NCBI GenBank assembly: GCA_039720395.1
Contig: CM077826.1
Span: forward strand, 19,097,053 to 19,161,052
From: Liquidambar formosana
Taxonomy: Eukaryota > Streptophyta > Magnoliopsida > Saxifragales > Altingiaceae
Length of the DNA stretch: 64,000 bases
Direction of reading: 5' to 3'
Shown here: one piece after another, positions 46,563-57,700 of the stretch
How the letters are laid out: each line of letters starts with the position of its first letter
Numbering within the stretch: the first letter of the stretch is position 1
Translations under genes and position numbers: made by a program
The notes under the pieces: generated by a model
What the model saw: only the letters and a program-made list of their open reading frames with translations
Told to the model about the DNA's origin: nothing
The model's database searches: none

Positions 46563-47787
46563 GATTTGGGTTATATGAAATTGTTGGCGTGTGCCATATT
46601 CACGTAGGGAGAAAATGTACGGGCAGTAGAACTTGTCTTGTAATAATTGCGTGATGACTGAGCTCATTCTTGTTCTCTGAAAATCCACCGCAGTGCCAGT
46701 ATAACGATTGGTTGGGGTCTGGTGATCGAGATGCTTGCAGTCTTTTTTGGGCACGTTTTTTCTACGAAAAAAATATAGAAAAGTTTGACTTGGGAAACAA
46801 CCACCCACCAAGGTTAGGAGAAGCCTTTCGTGTGTCCAAATTTCTTATTAAAAAAAAAAAAAAAAAAAACAAGAACATTACCAAAAAGTTTGGACTGAGA
46901 TTATGTTTCTCTATTTGAATGAAAGTCTTTGATTTAGGGTCGTAATTTCGCCAAAAAGTTGATTAGTTTGTTGATTTTATTAGATTATTATTTTATTTAT
47001 AGTTAAAGATGGCTTTATTGACTCTATAGTCTATCTTACCCATGATACATGTATTTGAATATATATTTATAATAACACCAAATTTCAGGCAAGCAAAACG
47101 TGTTGAGATTTCATGTCAGAGGTATGAGTTACTCCGTAATTAGTAGAGATTTTGATAACCATGTCGGGGTTAGTGTCTTCTCTCCGAACACAATAAAAAA
47201 TCTCTAAATTTCATGAGGTGGAAACAAACTTGATATCTCAAGAAAGATAAGAGAAAACTTGTGAGTAACATTATGTCGTTCATATAACAAGTCATTAGAA
47301 AAGTAACATATATAGTGTTATTGACTTGTGATATGGATTGCGTAACATCACCATTACGTACAAGTTTTTCTCGTAACAATTATAATAGGTGCAAGAGCCT
47401 ATGAATCTTCTTGATTTGTAGGATTGCCAATGGAGCAATCAATTACGTGTGGTTTTAGCTTTCTCAATCTGTCATGTTATGGCCCTAACTTTTTTTATTT
47501 TATTTTATTTTTATTATTATTATTTTTATTTAGGGTATTAAGAGATTCCAACATCTTACGCACCCTAAATAACCCTCTGCTTAGATTTTGAAGGGGATCA
47601 AGCTGGTGCACACGGACTTAATTGGTATACCATCTAGCCAAGTTGGTCTAGGGCTTTTTTTTTTTTTTTTTTCGGGTACATGAGAGGGGTTCGAACTCTT
47701 AATCTATCCTATTTCTATCTTTTTCTCCACCCTCCCTCGCCACTAGGCTAGCCCCCCGTGGCTTTAGGATTGCATGGGCCTCATTAA
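46563..47787. other. Passenger DNA between the two hAT copies
   Basis: 1225 bp without match to the RLK introns or to other parts of the window. It contains an A run at 46851-46869, no convincing gene, and a SINE-like unit at its right end. Confidence 0.4.
47640..47780 (-). mobile_element. SINE-like element
   Basis: On the - strand 'agcctagtggcgaggg' (A-box like) and 'gagttcgaacccctc' (B-box) with a T run at the + strand left side, the tail. Similar to the unit at 23430. Confidence 0.55.
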
Positions 47788-48229
47788 CAAGTCTGGTTCT
47801 AAGCTCAGGCGAGCAAGGCAGTCACCCGGAGCCCCATATTTTTGGTTAAAAAAAGGACCCCCTATTTATCTATCCACTTTACTAGTTATCACAGCTCAAA
47901 AATCAGCCCAAAAAAGAGGCTTTTCCCTATACAGATTGTTTTTTTTTTTTTTTAAAAAGGGCCCCATTCTAGCCCAATTCCAGCCTAAAAGAAAAGGTAA
48001 AAAACCAAAAAAAAAAAAAAAAAGTTACATGGGAATCAAGGTTTAGCCGTTTAGATCTCAGATCTGAGATCTAAGACCCATTAACAATCCCTCTACAGTT
48101 CTTGAGTTCTACTCCACCGCTCTACGTCTCCACCCTCTAGCCTCTTTTCTCTTATTCAATTAATCTCTTTGAGTCTCTTATAGTCTCACTCTCTCTTAAT
48201 CTCTTGTATGACCCTTGGAGATTCTTTGA

Positions 48230-48598
48230 AACATGGTGAGCATTATGATATTGGTGGGAGAGATTTATTTTCAGAATTAAAGGTCTTGAAAGAATTTTTA
48301 CCTACAAATATAAAAATCCAATTTAAGTATTGAATTATTTGAAAGAAATGCGTGGTTGTTTCCCAAATGCTTGGATTGCTTATAGAACATTGCTGACTAT
48401 ACTAGTTACAATTGCCTCTACAGGAAAAAGTTTTTCATAGTTGAATTTGATCAAATTTTTCCTTTGTTCAACCATGTCACAAGAAAGATTAACCAAATTA
48501 GCTATATTATCTATTAAAAAGGATATGGTAGAAAAGCTTAATTATACTAGCTTAATTAATAGTTTTGCAGCTAAAACTACGAGAAGAGTAATGGTTAA
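48230..48598 (+). pseudogene. hAT transposase C-terminal remnant
   Basis: Frame-broken translation matching the hAT family dimerisation domain of TTF-type plant hATs: 'LKVLKEFLPTN', 'CFPNAWIAYRTLLTI', 'CSTMSQERLTKLAILSIKKD', 'YTSLINSFAAKTTRRV'. Internal stops occur after FKY and after GKSFS. It cannot supply transposase. Confidence 0.75.
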
Positions 48599-48771
48599 AT
48601 GACACTTTATTGTAATTGATTCATTTCTTTTGGTATTATGGTTTTGGATTTTATTTGGCATTTGCCTTTTTTCTTTTGTGTTATAAAAGTGGATTTTGAT
48701 CAATTATGAAGTAAGAAATATGTATTCTATCTTTATAAGTTTTTGTAATCATATCTTGTCATTTTAATTTA

Positions 48772-51342
48772 CTAGTTAGTACATACGTGCGTTGCACGTG
48801 ATTTCATTTTGGTTATATGATCATGAAAAATAGGTAAATTGTACATTACGGTATGTATATATTTCTTGGCTCAACTTTAATGGGAAAAAATAGATAAATA
48901 AGAAGTGCCTCTTTTGTTTTGTGTTTTTTTTTTTTTTTTAAATTCTTTTGATGGAGAGAACCTCTTATATTCTATTAAATAACTGGTTGCATGAAATTGA
49001 TCCAAACTAAATCCTAATTCAGCCATAAGTTGGTATAATATTATTAAGCTTAAGTTGCCTACCAAAGCATTGAATTAAATTATATTAATTTTTTTTTTCA
49101 TTTTTATTTTTATGCTCGCTTGGAGTTAATGGAAGTTTTTGTTTTTATTATTGTAATTCAAACTTGATTTCATGATTACTCTCTTCCAAATTTTTGTCAA
49201 CAACATAACAAAGTATCATATACCATTACTCAATTGGTAACATTGATGACCAATTCTTTTATTTATTTTTATGGCCTCATTCTAGATAATGAATTAGTAT
49301 TCTCAACATTGTTCTAAAACTTTTGAAATGAATTTACAGTAGCCTTAAATAGATTTTTAAATTCTATTGAAATTTGATCTACATTTTTAAAGACCTGTCA
49401 CATAACAAGTGTAACGCCCCAAAATATATATACAATAAATACGTACAATTTTTTTTTATGAGCTCCGTACAAATAAACCTTTTCAAAAATACATTTCTTT
49501 TGAAAACACAGAGTATTGCGCAGCTGCAGGTAGCCATGGTTAACCAAAAACTCATCATCAATATACATTAGTCAACCAAATAAATAAAATTACATTAGCT
49601 TTAAATAAAAATAAATATACACAATAACTTCTCCAAATCTCGACTCCAATTCTACTACGTGCCTCCAACAACTGTCACCTGAAAATATTATTATGTTTAG
49701 ACTTTACTCTCATAAAGGACATAATAATAATAATAATAATAATAATAATTAGGGGTGTTCATGGTTCGGTTTGGTTCGGTTTTAGGGTAGATTTTAAACC
49801 AAACCATTATACTTCGGTTTTTGTTTTCTCAAACCAAAACCAAACCATACTATAAAAAAAACCAAACCAAACCAAACCATAAAAATTCGGTTTGGTTTGG
49901 TTCGGTTTTATCCTATCAAATAACAACAAATAATTAAAAATAGAAAAATGACAAGCCAAACTCTAAATAAAAACATTTTTAATAAAATCATTACATTAGC
50001 AACTAAAAAAAATATTAAACATTGTATCAAAATGGAAAAGTATTGATTTATGTCAATCCAAGTTCAAATCTCCAATCTAATACGTGCCAATATCTCATAC
50101 AACAATAATAGCTAGTTTAATACATGCCAATCTAGTAAAGAAAAAACATTAAGAAAATTTACAATCTATTAACTATTATGCCCTTATTAGAATAAAAAAT
50201 TTACAAACTAAGTTTAATATGTAATATATAAAATTATATATATTTATATTATATTTTTTTGGTTTTTTTGGTTTTTCGGTTTGGTTTGGTTTTTTAAACA
50301 TGAAAACCAAAACCAAACCAATTTAATTCGGTTTTCTAAAATTAGAACCAAAACCAAACCTAAGGACAAAAAAACCAAACTAAACCGAGCGGTTTGGTTT
50401 GGTTCGGTTTGGTTTTCAGTTTTAACCTAAACCATGAACACCCCTAATAATAATATCTCAATTGTGATTTATAAGTAGTATCAACAGTTTTGTATTATTT
50501 TTCAATGATTTTCCACTAATTAAATTAGAAGAAGGTAATGAAAAGTTACCTTGGCTGTGAATTGGTGAAACTAAAAAAATTTATAAAGCAAAAAATTATA
50601 GAGTAAAATTTAGATGTTCATCTGATTCACTTGATATATATTATATTCACTAAAGATGGCAAAGAGATAAACAATATACAGATATTGTCTTCAAATAAAA
50701 TATTTTACCCCTTCATGATAAAGAACCCTAGATTTAAGAAGAACAAATTTAGAAGCAATCACCCAACAACCTAAAACAAAATCAACATGCATTTACAATT
50801 AGTCCATTCAGAAGATAAAAAGCCACAACATGAATGGGCATAATAATGATACCTCCTATTAAGGAATTTTGAATATCTAAGAAAAAATTAGAGAGAAACT
50901 GAGCATATAAAAATCTACAATATAGAAAATATATGAAGAAAATTATACCTTGATGCAAGTTTGAATCTCCAATTGAAAATAAGAAATAGATGAACGTACA
51001 ATCTATAGGGCCAACAAAGAGACGTATGAAGAGGGAGAGACGTAATACATATAGATGAATGGGTAGAAGAGAGAAACGTATGAAGAAGGGGATGTAATAT
51101 ATGGTTGCAGTGTTATATATGTTAGGGTTTAGGGTTTTATGAATTATAGTTTACTTTGATTTCCTATTTATGTGTTTTATTCCTATTTCCTCTTTGATTC
51201 CTTATTTATGTGTTTTATGTTTTATATTGTTATATTTCCTATATATATGCAAAAGGGTAGTTGTGTATTTAAAAATTAAAATAAGGGTATATTAGTCAAT
51301 CAAAAGTTTTTCTCACATTCATCTTTTTATAGGTAGTATAGA
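48772..51342 (-). mobile_element. Helitron (2571 bp) inside hAT copy B
   Basis: 3' end on the left: A/CTAG at 48772-48775 with a - strand hairpin CGTGCAACGCACG ten bases before CTAG. 5' end on the right: TC (51342-51341), reading TCTATACTACCTATAAAAAG, then host T at 51343. Copy A of the hAT reads straight through this site (AATTTA/TAAAA), so insertion was exactly between A and T. No Rep/helicase coding. It contains a foldback MITE at 49751-50445 and (TAA)n before it. Confidence 0.85.
49751..50445. mobile_element. Foldback MITE with AGGGGTGTTCA termini
   Basis: Ends AGGGGTGTTCATGGTT and AACCATGAACACCCCT. The next 100-150 bp at each end continues as long A/C-rich against T/G-rich inverted repeats ('ggttcggttt' and 'aaaccaaacc'). 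It is non-coding and flanked by (TAA)n, which prevents exact calling of the target duplication. Termini of this type are usually hAT related. Confidence 0.75.
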
Positions 51343-51695
51343 TAAAAGCAAATTATGCAGACAAACTTTATGTTGGTACTTGGTAATAGGAATTTTTTTT
51401 TTTTTTCTGAATATTTAGAACTTTTTTTTTTTTTTTGAAAAATGTATAGAAAGAAGAGAGCCTCATTTTATAAGTTCACCTAGGGTTCCAAATAACTCAG
51501 AACCGGCCCTGAGCAAAAGGAAATGGTGCTGGGACTAAGGTTGGTAAGTCTTAGGGAGTTCAGACTAAGGTAAGGCTTAGGTTTAAGGATTGAAATGGTG
51601 TTCGGAGCGATGCACCTGATATTTGCATAAGCTTAGGGAGTTCGGACAAAGGTAAGTCCATTGTTATTCCCTCAAAAGTGTGAGGGAATAACATT

Positions 51696-52697
51696 GGGTA
51701 AATTACAATAAAACCCCCTCTAGAATCTGACTATTATAGATACACCCCCTCACGTTTTTAAAATTACACTAACACCCCTTACTTAACAAAATAAACTACA
51801 AAGAGACCCCTCCTTCTAACTTTCGTCCATTAATTTGTTAAATCATATTCAAATTTTTTCAAAATGCCCTAACTACCCTTAGTGGATGATAACTTCCATG
51901 TTAAATACATATAACTCACCAGTCCAATAGTTCATCCAATACTTTTGAATTTTTTAATTATTATTAATAAACAACTAAAAGATAATATATATAAGAAAAA
52001 TGCTAAAAAAAATTTTAAATTTTCTGTCCAACTGATATGGCAACTGTCAAATTTACTCCTTCGAAACAATTATTTATTTAATTAAAATTTTAATTGATTT
52101 GCAAAATAAAAAATAAAAAAATTGATTTGCCAAGTTGCCACCTCATTTGAGTAAGTAGATTTGAATAAAAGAAAAAAAAGGGCTTGTAGCATTACTCATA
52201 TGTAGAAATAAATAAGAAGAATTATTATAATGGAGATGCACATATAGAAGTGGCAAATGAGGTGGCAACTTGGCAGATCATTTTTTTTTTTTTTTTTACA
52301 CATCAATTAAATAGATAATTGTTTCTAAAGAGCAAATCTAACGGCTGCCACATCAGTTGGACAAAAATTTAAGCTTTTTTGGCATTTTTCTTATATATAT
52401 ATATAAAATCTTTTAGTTGTTTATCAATAAATAAATAAATAAATCAAATGTACTGGATGAATGTGTTGGACTGATGAGTTATATGCATTTAACATGCAAG
52501 TTGTCATCCAATAAGGGTAATTAGGGTATTTTGAAAAAAATTGAAAGTGATTTAACGGATTAATGGACGGAGGTTAGAGGGAGGGGTCTTTTTATAGTTT
52601 ATTTTGTAAAGTAAGGGGTCTTAATGTAATTTCAAAAACGTGAGGGGATCTATTTGTAATTGTTAGATTTTAGAGGGAGTCTTAATGTAATTTACCC
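51696..52697. mobile_element. Long-inverted-repeat MITE (1002 bp)
   Basis: Begins GGGTAAATTACA and ends TGTAATTTACCC. Inverted similarity extends about 450 bp inward from each side, so nearly the whole element folds back. TAACATT directly flanks both ends (51689-51695 and 52698-52704). Non-coding. The architecture suggests a Mutator-like foldback element, though the 7-bp duplication is short for that class. Confidence 0.75.
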
Positions 52698-52800
52698 TAA
52701 CATTTTCTACTTACATGGGAGTAGGCATGTTGACATGACATAACCTTCTTGTCAAAATTCTATACCAAAGACATGGGAGAGTTAATTAGGACAACTAAGA

Positions 52801-53020
52801 GTTTTTTTTTTTTCCTTTTAGACAGATTTTATTAAAAAGGAAAAAGAAATACACCCACCCACCAGAACCAACGACACCCAGCAGACAAAAGAATCCAAAC
52901 CCAAAACAAAACACTCCCAACAAAACATAACCAGAACAAAAACCATCCCCCAAAAAGCTAAGACACAGAGCACCCAAAAAACAGAAGAAAGAGTTGATAT
53001 TATCTGCCTAGAAATGTAAA
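52801..53020 (-). mobile_element. LINE-like 3' end fragment
   Basis: A T run, then 'agattttattaaaaaggaa' and C/A-rich sequence, which on the - strand reads as a G/T-rich coding-like or UTR tail ending in AATAAAAT and A. Similar ends occur at about 3048 and 18720. No domain is recognised. Confidence 0.35.
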
Positions 53021-55195
53021 GGGGGTGTACCATGTTGGATTCAATTAATACGTTACTAAAATCCTTTTAGGCTTTTAAACTTTGGTTTGGGCTAGTCCTA
53101 GTAAGGATTTTGTCATGGCACTATGCTCATCAGCTTCTTCGTGGCTCATTTAATGCTCCTGCGTGCGCGCGAATTAACTAACAGATCACTGTTGCTGCGG
53201 ATTTTGTGATTGTAGCATGCTTTTGAATCTGAGCTAACATGCAATGGGTCCTTAATTTTTTTATATTATCAGCTTAATGTCTTCATTTTTACTGAGAATT
53301 ACTTTGTTGGTGTCATCCTTACCTAGGGGACACTCTAATCTTCTCAATATCATTTTTTTTTTTTTTTTTTTTTTTTTGGTGATGTACGTTTAATAAGGAG
53401 AAAATGTTTGAATTATTACTTTTTGGATATCTACTCAAATAATTTATAGGGCAAGCTCCGGTTCCTAGTTCTAATCAACCTGATCCTGGTGCAACGAGAG
53501 AAAAACACAAAGACTTGGGGTGGATATGGTCGCTCATGGCAATTTCACCTGCTTTAGCCATGCTTCTCCTAGGCTCGCTGTGTCATTTAATAGCCAAGAG
53601 CCTCAAAGCCTCCAAAGGAAAAGATAAGCATGAAGGTAGACTTCCTATCAATCTATTCATCTAGTACGAAATTAAGTCTTGATTTTCCATGTAAACATGT
53701 GTTGCAGAGAAAACTTCAAGTGAAGAAATGGTTTTAGTTGGGATAGAAACTCTGATAAAACCTTTCCACGACTCTAATAGCGCAGACCAACATGAAAGAG
53801 GTGACAAAATGGGAGATGATTTGCATTCATTTAGCTATGCTAGCATATTGGCTGCCACTGATAACTTCTCGCCCACAAATAAGCTTGGACAAGGTGGTTT
53901 TGGACCTGTTTACAAGGTAAGTTACTAATAATTTGATACTCAAAGGCTTCGAAAATAGATAACTAACATAAAAAATTACAATGGTTAGGGTATATAACTC
54001 AATGGACAAGAAATAGCTGTCAAAAGACTTTCAAAAAGTTCAAGTCAGGGGCTAGTGGAGTTCAAGAATGAGATTATGCTCATTGTCAAACTCCAACACA
54101 CAAATCTTGTTCAGCTTTTGGGTTGTTGCATTCATGGTGATGAAAAGATGTTAATCTACGAGTTCATGCCCAACAATAGCTTGGATTCTTTTCTGTTTGG
54201 TTTGTTATACTTTGAACCCAATTCATTTGTTTTTCAAATTAGTGTCCAAGGTACGTTCAACCATTTTAGTCACTTGCTAGTTTTACCGATTTCACTTGGA
54301 CAGATCCTGCCAAAAGGGGGATATTAGATTGGAAGAAACGTTTCACCATCATTGAAGGGATCGCTCAAGGACTACTTTATCTTCACAAATATTCCAGATT
54401 TAGAGTGATCCACCGGGATTTGAAAGCTAGTAATATTTTACTTGACAATGAAATGAACCCCAAAATATCAGATTTTGGCATGGCTAGACTTTTTGGATCA
54501 CATGAATCTGAAGCAAACACAAACAGGATTGTTGGGACATAGTAAGTGAACAATTTTTCAATGTTATATTTGTCTTAGTCACTAAAAAATTATGCATTGT
54601 CACCTACTAATTTTGATTAATGTTGGATCCAGTGGTTATATGTCTCCTGAGTATGCCATGAAGGGAATTTTTTCAGTAAAGTCCGATGTTTTCAGCTTTG
54701 GAGTCTTACTTCTTGAGATTATAAGCGGCAAGAAGACTACTAGATTTTCTCTCACGGATGGCCATCTAAACCAAATAGTATATGTAAGTTACCATTATAT
54801 GAGCTGAATCTAAATCTGAATTTACTAGTCAACCTCAAATGATATTCCATCTTAAGACTAAACCATCACTAACATTGAATATAAGATTGTTTCAGGCATG
54901 GGACTTGTGGAATGAAGGTAAAACTCTGGAGCTTGTTGATCAAACAATGAGTAACTCCTGTTCCACAAATGAAGTCTTGAGATGCATCCATGTGGGTCTC
55001 CTATGCGTACAAGAAAGTGCAACAGATAGGCCGACGATGTCTGATGTTGTTTCAATGCTCACAGATGAGACTATGCCCCTCCCACTTCCAAAACAACCTG
55101 CATTTTGTTTAGGAAGAAGCCAAACAGAGGTAAAATACAAATCAGAAAACTTTTCGTTAAATGTTTTATCAATTTCTACATTCGAAGCCAGATAG

Positions 55196-56521
55196 AGGTA
55201 TGGGTTTTTTTAATAATTTTCATGATTATACTTCTAGTAGTGTTTGTAATCTAAGTTTATCATTTTCTGGGTGTCTCTTTCCTTGTAATCTAACTTTATC
55301 GTTAGTAAGATTAATCTTTTTTACTGACAGCTTAGTGTTGGAGACCCAGATTGTTACTCTCCAATCTAAGGACAGATTGTTTCATTTTTTTCAAGTGAGA
55401 AAGATGATACTTTCATGGGCTTGCGTTAATTCCATATGAAACAAAAAGTTGTTTAAAAATTACAGGACAGCCAATCCCAAATTAATGAACAGATTATTGC
55501 AGTCTCATCCAAGTCTATGCAACCCTGACAGATTACTGGTGTGGAGACCCAGTAGATAAAGAAAATGTGGTATGTCATAATGAAATTCCTTTTTCCAAAG
55601 ACTCAGACTCGTCCCTACTAGACAATATATGCATTTGTATCTGGACCAACCACTATGCATCCAGGCCCATCAGATGATTAATCCTTACCAACCTACCTAA
55701 ATGATCAAGACAGATGGGTGTGGTTGTCCCTAAGCTGAGTTTTAATTTAACCCGTCTTGTATTCAGTCATTAATTTCTACTCTATTCTTCTTCTTAATCC
55801 ATTAAATAATTCTTAAGTACTCGAAAAGTCCCTTTTTTTTTTGTAACATGGATAAGGAAGTCATTACATCAACAAATGCTTATACTACGACTTGAATCTA
55901 AGACCTCTCCCCAGGGGAGAGAAGTGCTAGTAGGCCACAAGGCCATTGACCGAAAAGTCTATATAAATTGTACAGTTATGAATATTTAGTGACCACAATC
56001 TGATTATGAGTTTATTAAATGGTAATAAAAAAAATAATAAAAAAAGGGGGCAATTTGAAGGGATGTTCCTAAAGGACCCAATGAATTTCAATTGGCAATT
56101 TGGGGATCTATTTAATTGAACCCATTTGACAGTAGATCTTTATAACATGAGGCTCATATGATGGGTTACAATACTTTTGACAACTTCATAGCACATGGAG
56201 ATACAATATATTAAGATTATTGGTAGTGGCATGGAATGGGTTTCCTGTAGATTTGCATGATGGCATTGTTTTTTCTTTTATTATTTTTTTTTTAAAAAAA
56301 TTATTTTATAAAAAAGTCATTGTATCAAAAAGAAAAAAAAAAGGGAGAGAAAGGCGCCAATTGCTTTCATCCCCTTCAACTCGTTTAAAACAAAATTGGG
56401 CAAGCGAGTGAACTGCATTGTTTGCTAGCCTAAGAACACTTCTAACAACTCACGTGGGGGTACAATTTAACAAAGCCCCTAGCATCAGAAATAAAAGGGG
56501 AGAATGGCCCATTGAGGGGCA
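55196..56521. other. RLK6 3' flank, SINE-like unit, orphan upstream block
   Basis: The downstream block of RLK6 runs to about 55520. A SINE-like unit lies on the - strand at about 55845-55960 ('gacttgaatctaagacct'). At about 56150-56240 the far-upstream block of the RLK copies appears again ('gatgggttacaatacttttgac', 'cacatggagatacaat', 'gtagtggcatgg'), but no RLK coding follows. No gene is seen. Confidence 0.5.
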
Positions 56522-56530
56522 TTATTCCAA

Positions 56531-56933
56531 GGGAACGGCTATTGCAACCCCCCGTTCCTATAAGCCCACCCCTCATCCTTTAGGTTTTTAAGGTTTTATG
56601 CAAAATATAAAAAGTTTTTATGAAAACCGGCAGTGATGTCCACTAGAAAACATCATTTTGAACAACTTTGTAGAAGAAAGTTTTTCCAAAATCTATTGTT
56701 TAAATATACTTTTTAACCATTTATAGCCTTTATTTTTTTTTTTTTTTGCCAAAAAGTCTACCTAAACGATAAATTTTGGAAAAACTTTCTTCTGCAAAGT
56801 TGTTCAAAATGATGTTTTCTAGTGGACATTACGGCCGGTTTTCATAAAAACTTTTTATATTTTGCATAAAACCTTAAAAACCTAAAGGATGGGGGGTGGG
56901 TTATAGGAATGGGGGGTTGCAATAGCCGTTCCC
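56531..56933. mobile_element. Mutator-like foldback MITE (403 bp)
   Basis: Ends GGGAACGGCTATTGCAA and its complement, with inverted repeats of about 170-180 bp each. A 9-bp duplication TTATTCCAA lies at 56522-56530 and 56934-56942. Long inverted termini with a 9-bp duplication are the mark of Mutator-like MITEs. Non-coding. Confidence 0.88.
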
Positions 56934-56939
56934 TTATTC

Positions 56940-57120
56940 CAATCAGCCAAGGGATCCAAAACCTTCCACAATGATCTTCGAGAGACCCAGGTCGGTGATC
57001 TCCTTAGGCCCAAGACAAATAGCCTTGGCTTCAGCAACCATTGGGTCGAGAGGGCCGTCCTTGGAAGTCCAGGCAAAAAGAAAAGCATCACTGGAATCAC
57101 TACGAACGGCCGAATGGCCA
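56940..57120 (-). pseudogene. RNase-H-like retroelement fragment
   Basis: On the - strand one frame gives 'DAFLFAWTSKDGPLDPMVAEAKAI' in pieces: AFLFAWTSKDGP, LDPMVAEAKAICLG and GLSKIIVEGFGSLG. The pattern of Glu in 'AEA' and 'IIVEG' fits the RVT_3 RNase H domain of plant LINE-type elements. It ends in TGA and lacks neighbouring reverse transcriptase, so it is a fragment. Confidence 0.55.
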
Positions 57121-57129
57121 CGTCAACAT

Positions 57130-57700
57130 ATTTAGAAATGCAGCCTTGCAGGAAAATAGACCCAATATTTCCAAGGATTTCTCATTGACCATACAGAGGA
57201 TCCCTGAAGCCGTTGGAGTTACGGGTTGCAACTTGCGACTGTGGAATTCAGTATGCAGTTCACAAGACCGCGTTAACCACGAAAGTAGCCCACTTCGTCC
57301 CTTGGTAAAAGTCATGACTCATAGAGTTACGATTGTGTGGAAGTCTTCGATGGTCTTGCGAATGCAGCCATGTAGGAGAATAGACCCGATATTTCCAACT
57401 TTCCAAGGGTTTCTTATTGAGCAAACAAGACGTTGGTAAAAGTCATGAGTCATGACTGTGTGAAAGTCTTCGATAGTCTTGCAAATGCAGCCATGTAGGA
57501 GAATACCCAATATTTCCAACTTTCCGAGGGTTTCTCAGTGGCCAAACAGAAGATTCCCGAAGCCGTTGGAGTTACGGGTTGCAACTCGCGACTGTGGAAA
57601 TGTGGAATTAAGTACGCAATTCACAAGACTGGGTTAACCACGAAAGCAACCCACTTGGTCCCTTGGTAAAAGTCACGAGTCATGAGCGCGTGAAAGTCTT
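57130..57700. repeat. Interspersed direct repeats of unknown origin
   Basis: Unit 1 ('aatgcagcc.tg.aggagaatag' plus 'atatttccaa') occurs near 57138, 57361 and 57484. Unit 2 ('gccgttggagttacgggttg') occurs near 57211 and 57560. Unit 3 ('cccttggtaaaagtca') occurs near 57298 and 57659, and in short form near 57431. The order suggests duplication of a longer block followed by loss. No domain recognised. Confidence 0.6.

Larger units (their letters stand above)
47788..51511 (+). mobile_element. hAT copy B with transposase remnant, interrupted by Helitron
   Basis: Left end 'caagtctggttct' (aligned to copy A's CAGGCTCGGTTCT), right end AGAACCGGCCCTG. Without the Helitron at 48772-51342 it would be 1153 bp. 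At about 48230-48595 it carries the C-terminal dimerisation region of a hAT transposase with stops: segments STMSQ-like 'CSTMSQERLTKLAILSI' and 'SLINSFAAKTTRR' are clear. The rest of the transposase is gone. Confidence 0.75.
46000..51519. mobile_element. Composite hAT block with shared 8-bp duplication
   Basis: AGCAAAAG at 46000-46007 is repeated at 51512-51519. Between them lie hAT copy A (46008-46562), 1225 bp of other DNA (46563-47787) and hAT copy B (47788-51511). A's right flank (GATTTGGG) and B's left flank (CTCATTAA) do not match each other or the outer repeat. This is the pattern left when the outer ends of two nearby elements are mobilised together. hAT elements make 8-bp duplications. 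Confidence 0.6.
45155..55195 (+). pseudogene. RLK6: lectin-less receptor kinase with giant intron and nonsense codon
   Basis: Exons 45155-45590, 53450-53635, 53708-53916, 53989-54199, 54304-54541, 54633-54783 and 54896-55195 keep phase throughout. Exon 1 encodes a signal peptide (MSYQRGFASILYLLIFNS) joined directly to a PAN/apple-like region with CEDMCWKHCDC; the lectin domain is deleted. A membrane segment (exon 2) and a kinase with [35 protein letters not shown] and MSPEYAM follow, and the tail ends SISTFEAR. One codon, TAA at 53995-53997 (third codon of exon 4, Leu in the paralogs), ends the protein at 279 residues before the catalytic lysine. Intron 1 is 7.86 kb and contains the nested transposons at 46008-53020. 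Apart from the stop the frame is clean, so inactivation may be recent, or the base may be an allele or sequencing difference. Confidence 0.82.

Noticed and set aside
47774..48046. 90-codon plus-strand frame
   Set aside because: Spans the end of a hAT element and poly-A. It is a by-product of transposon sequence.
52795..53033. Minus-strand 60-71 codon hydrophobic frames
   Set aside because: They lie in a LINE-like tail and the hydrophobic composition follows from T-rich sequence.
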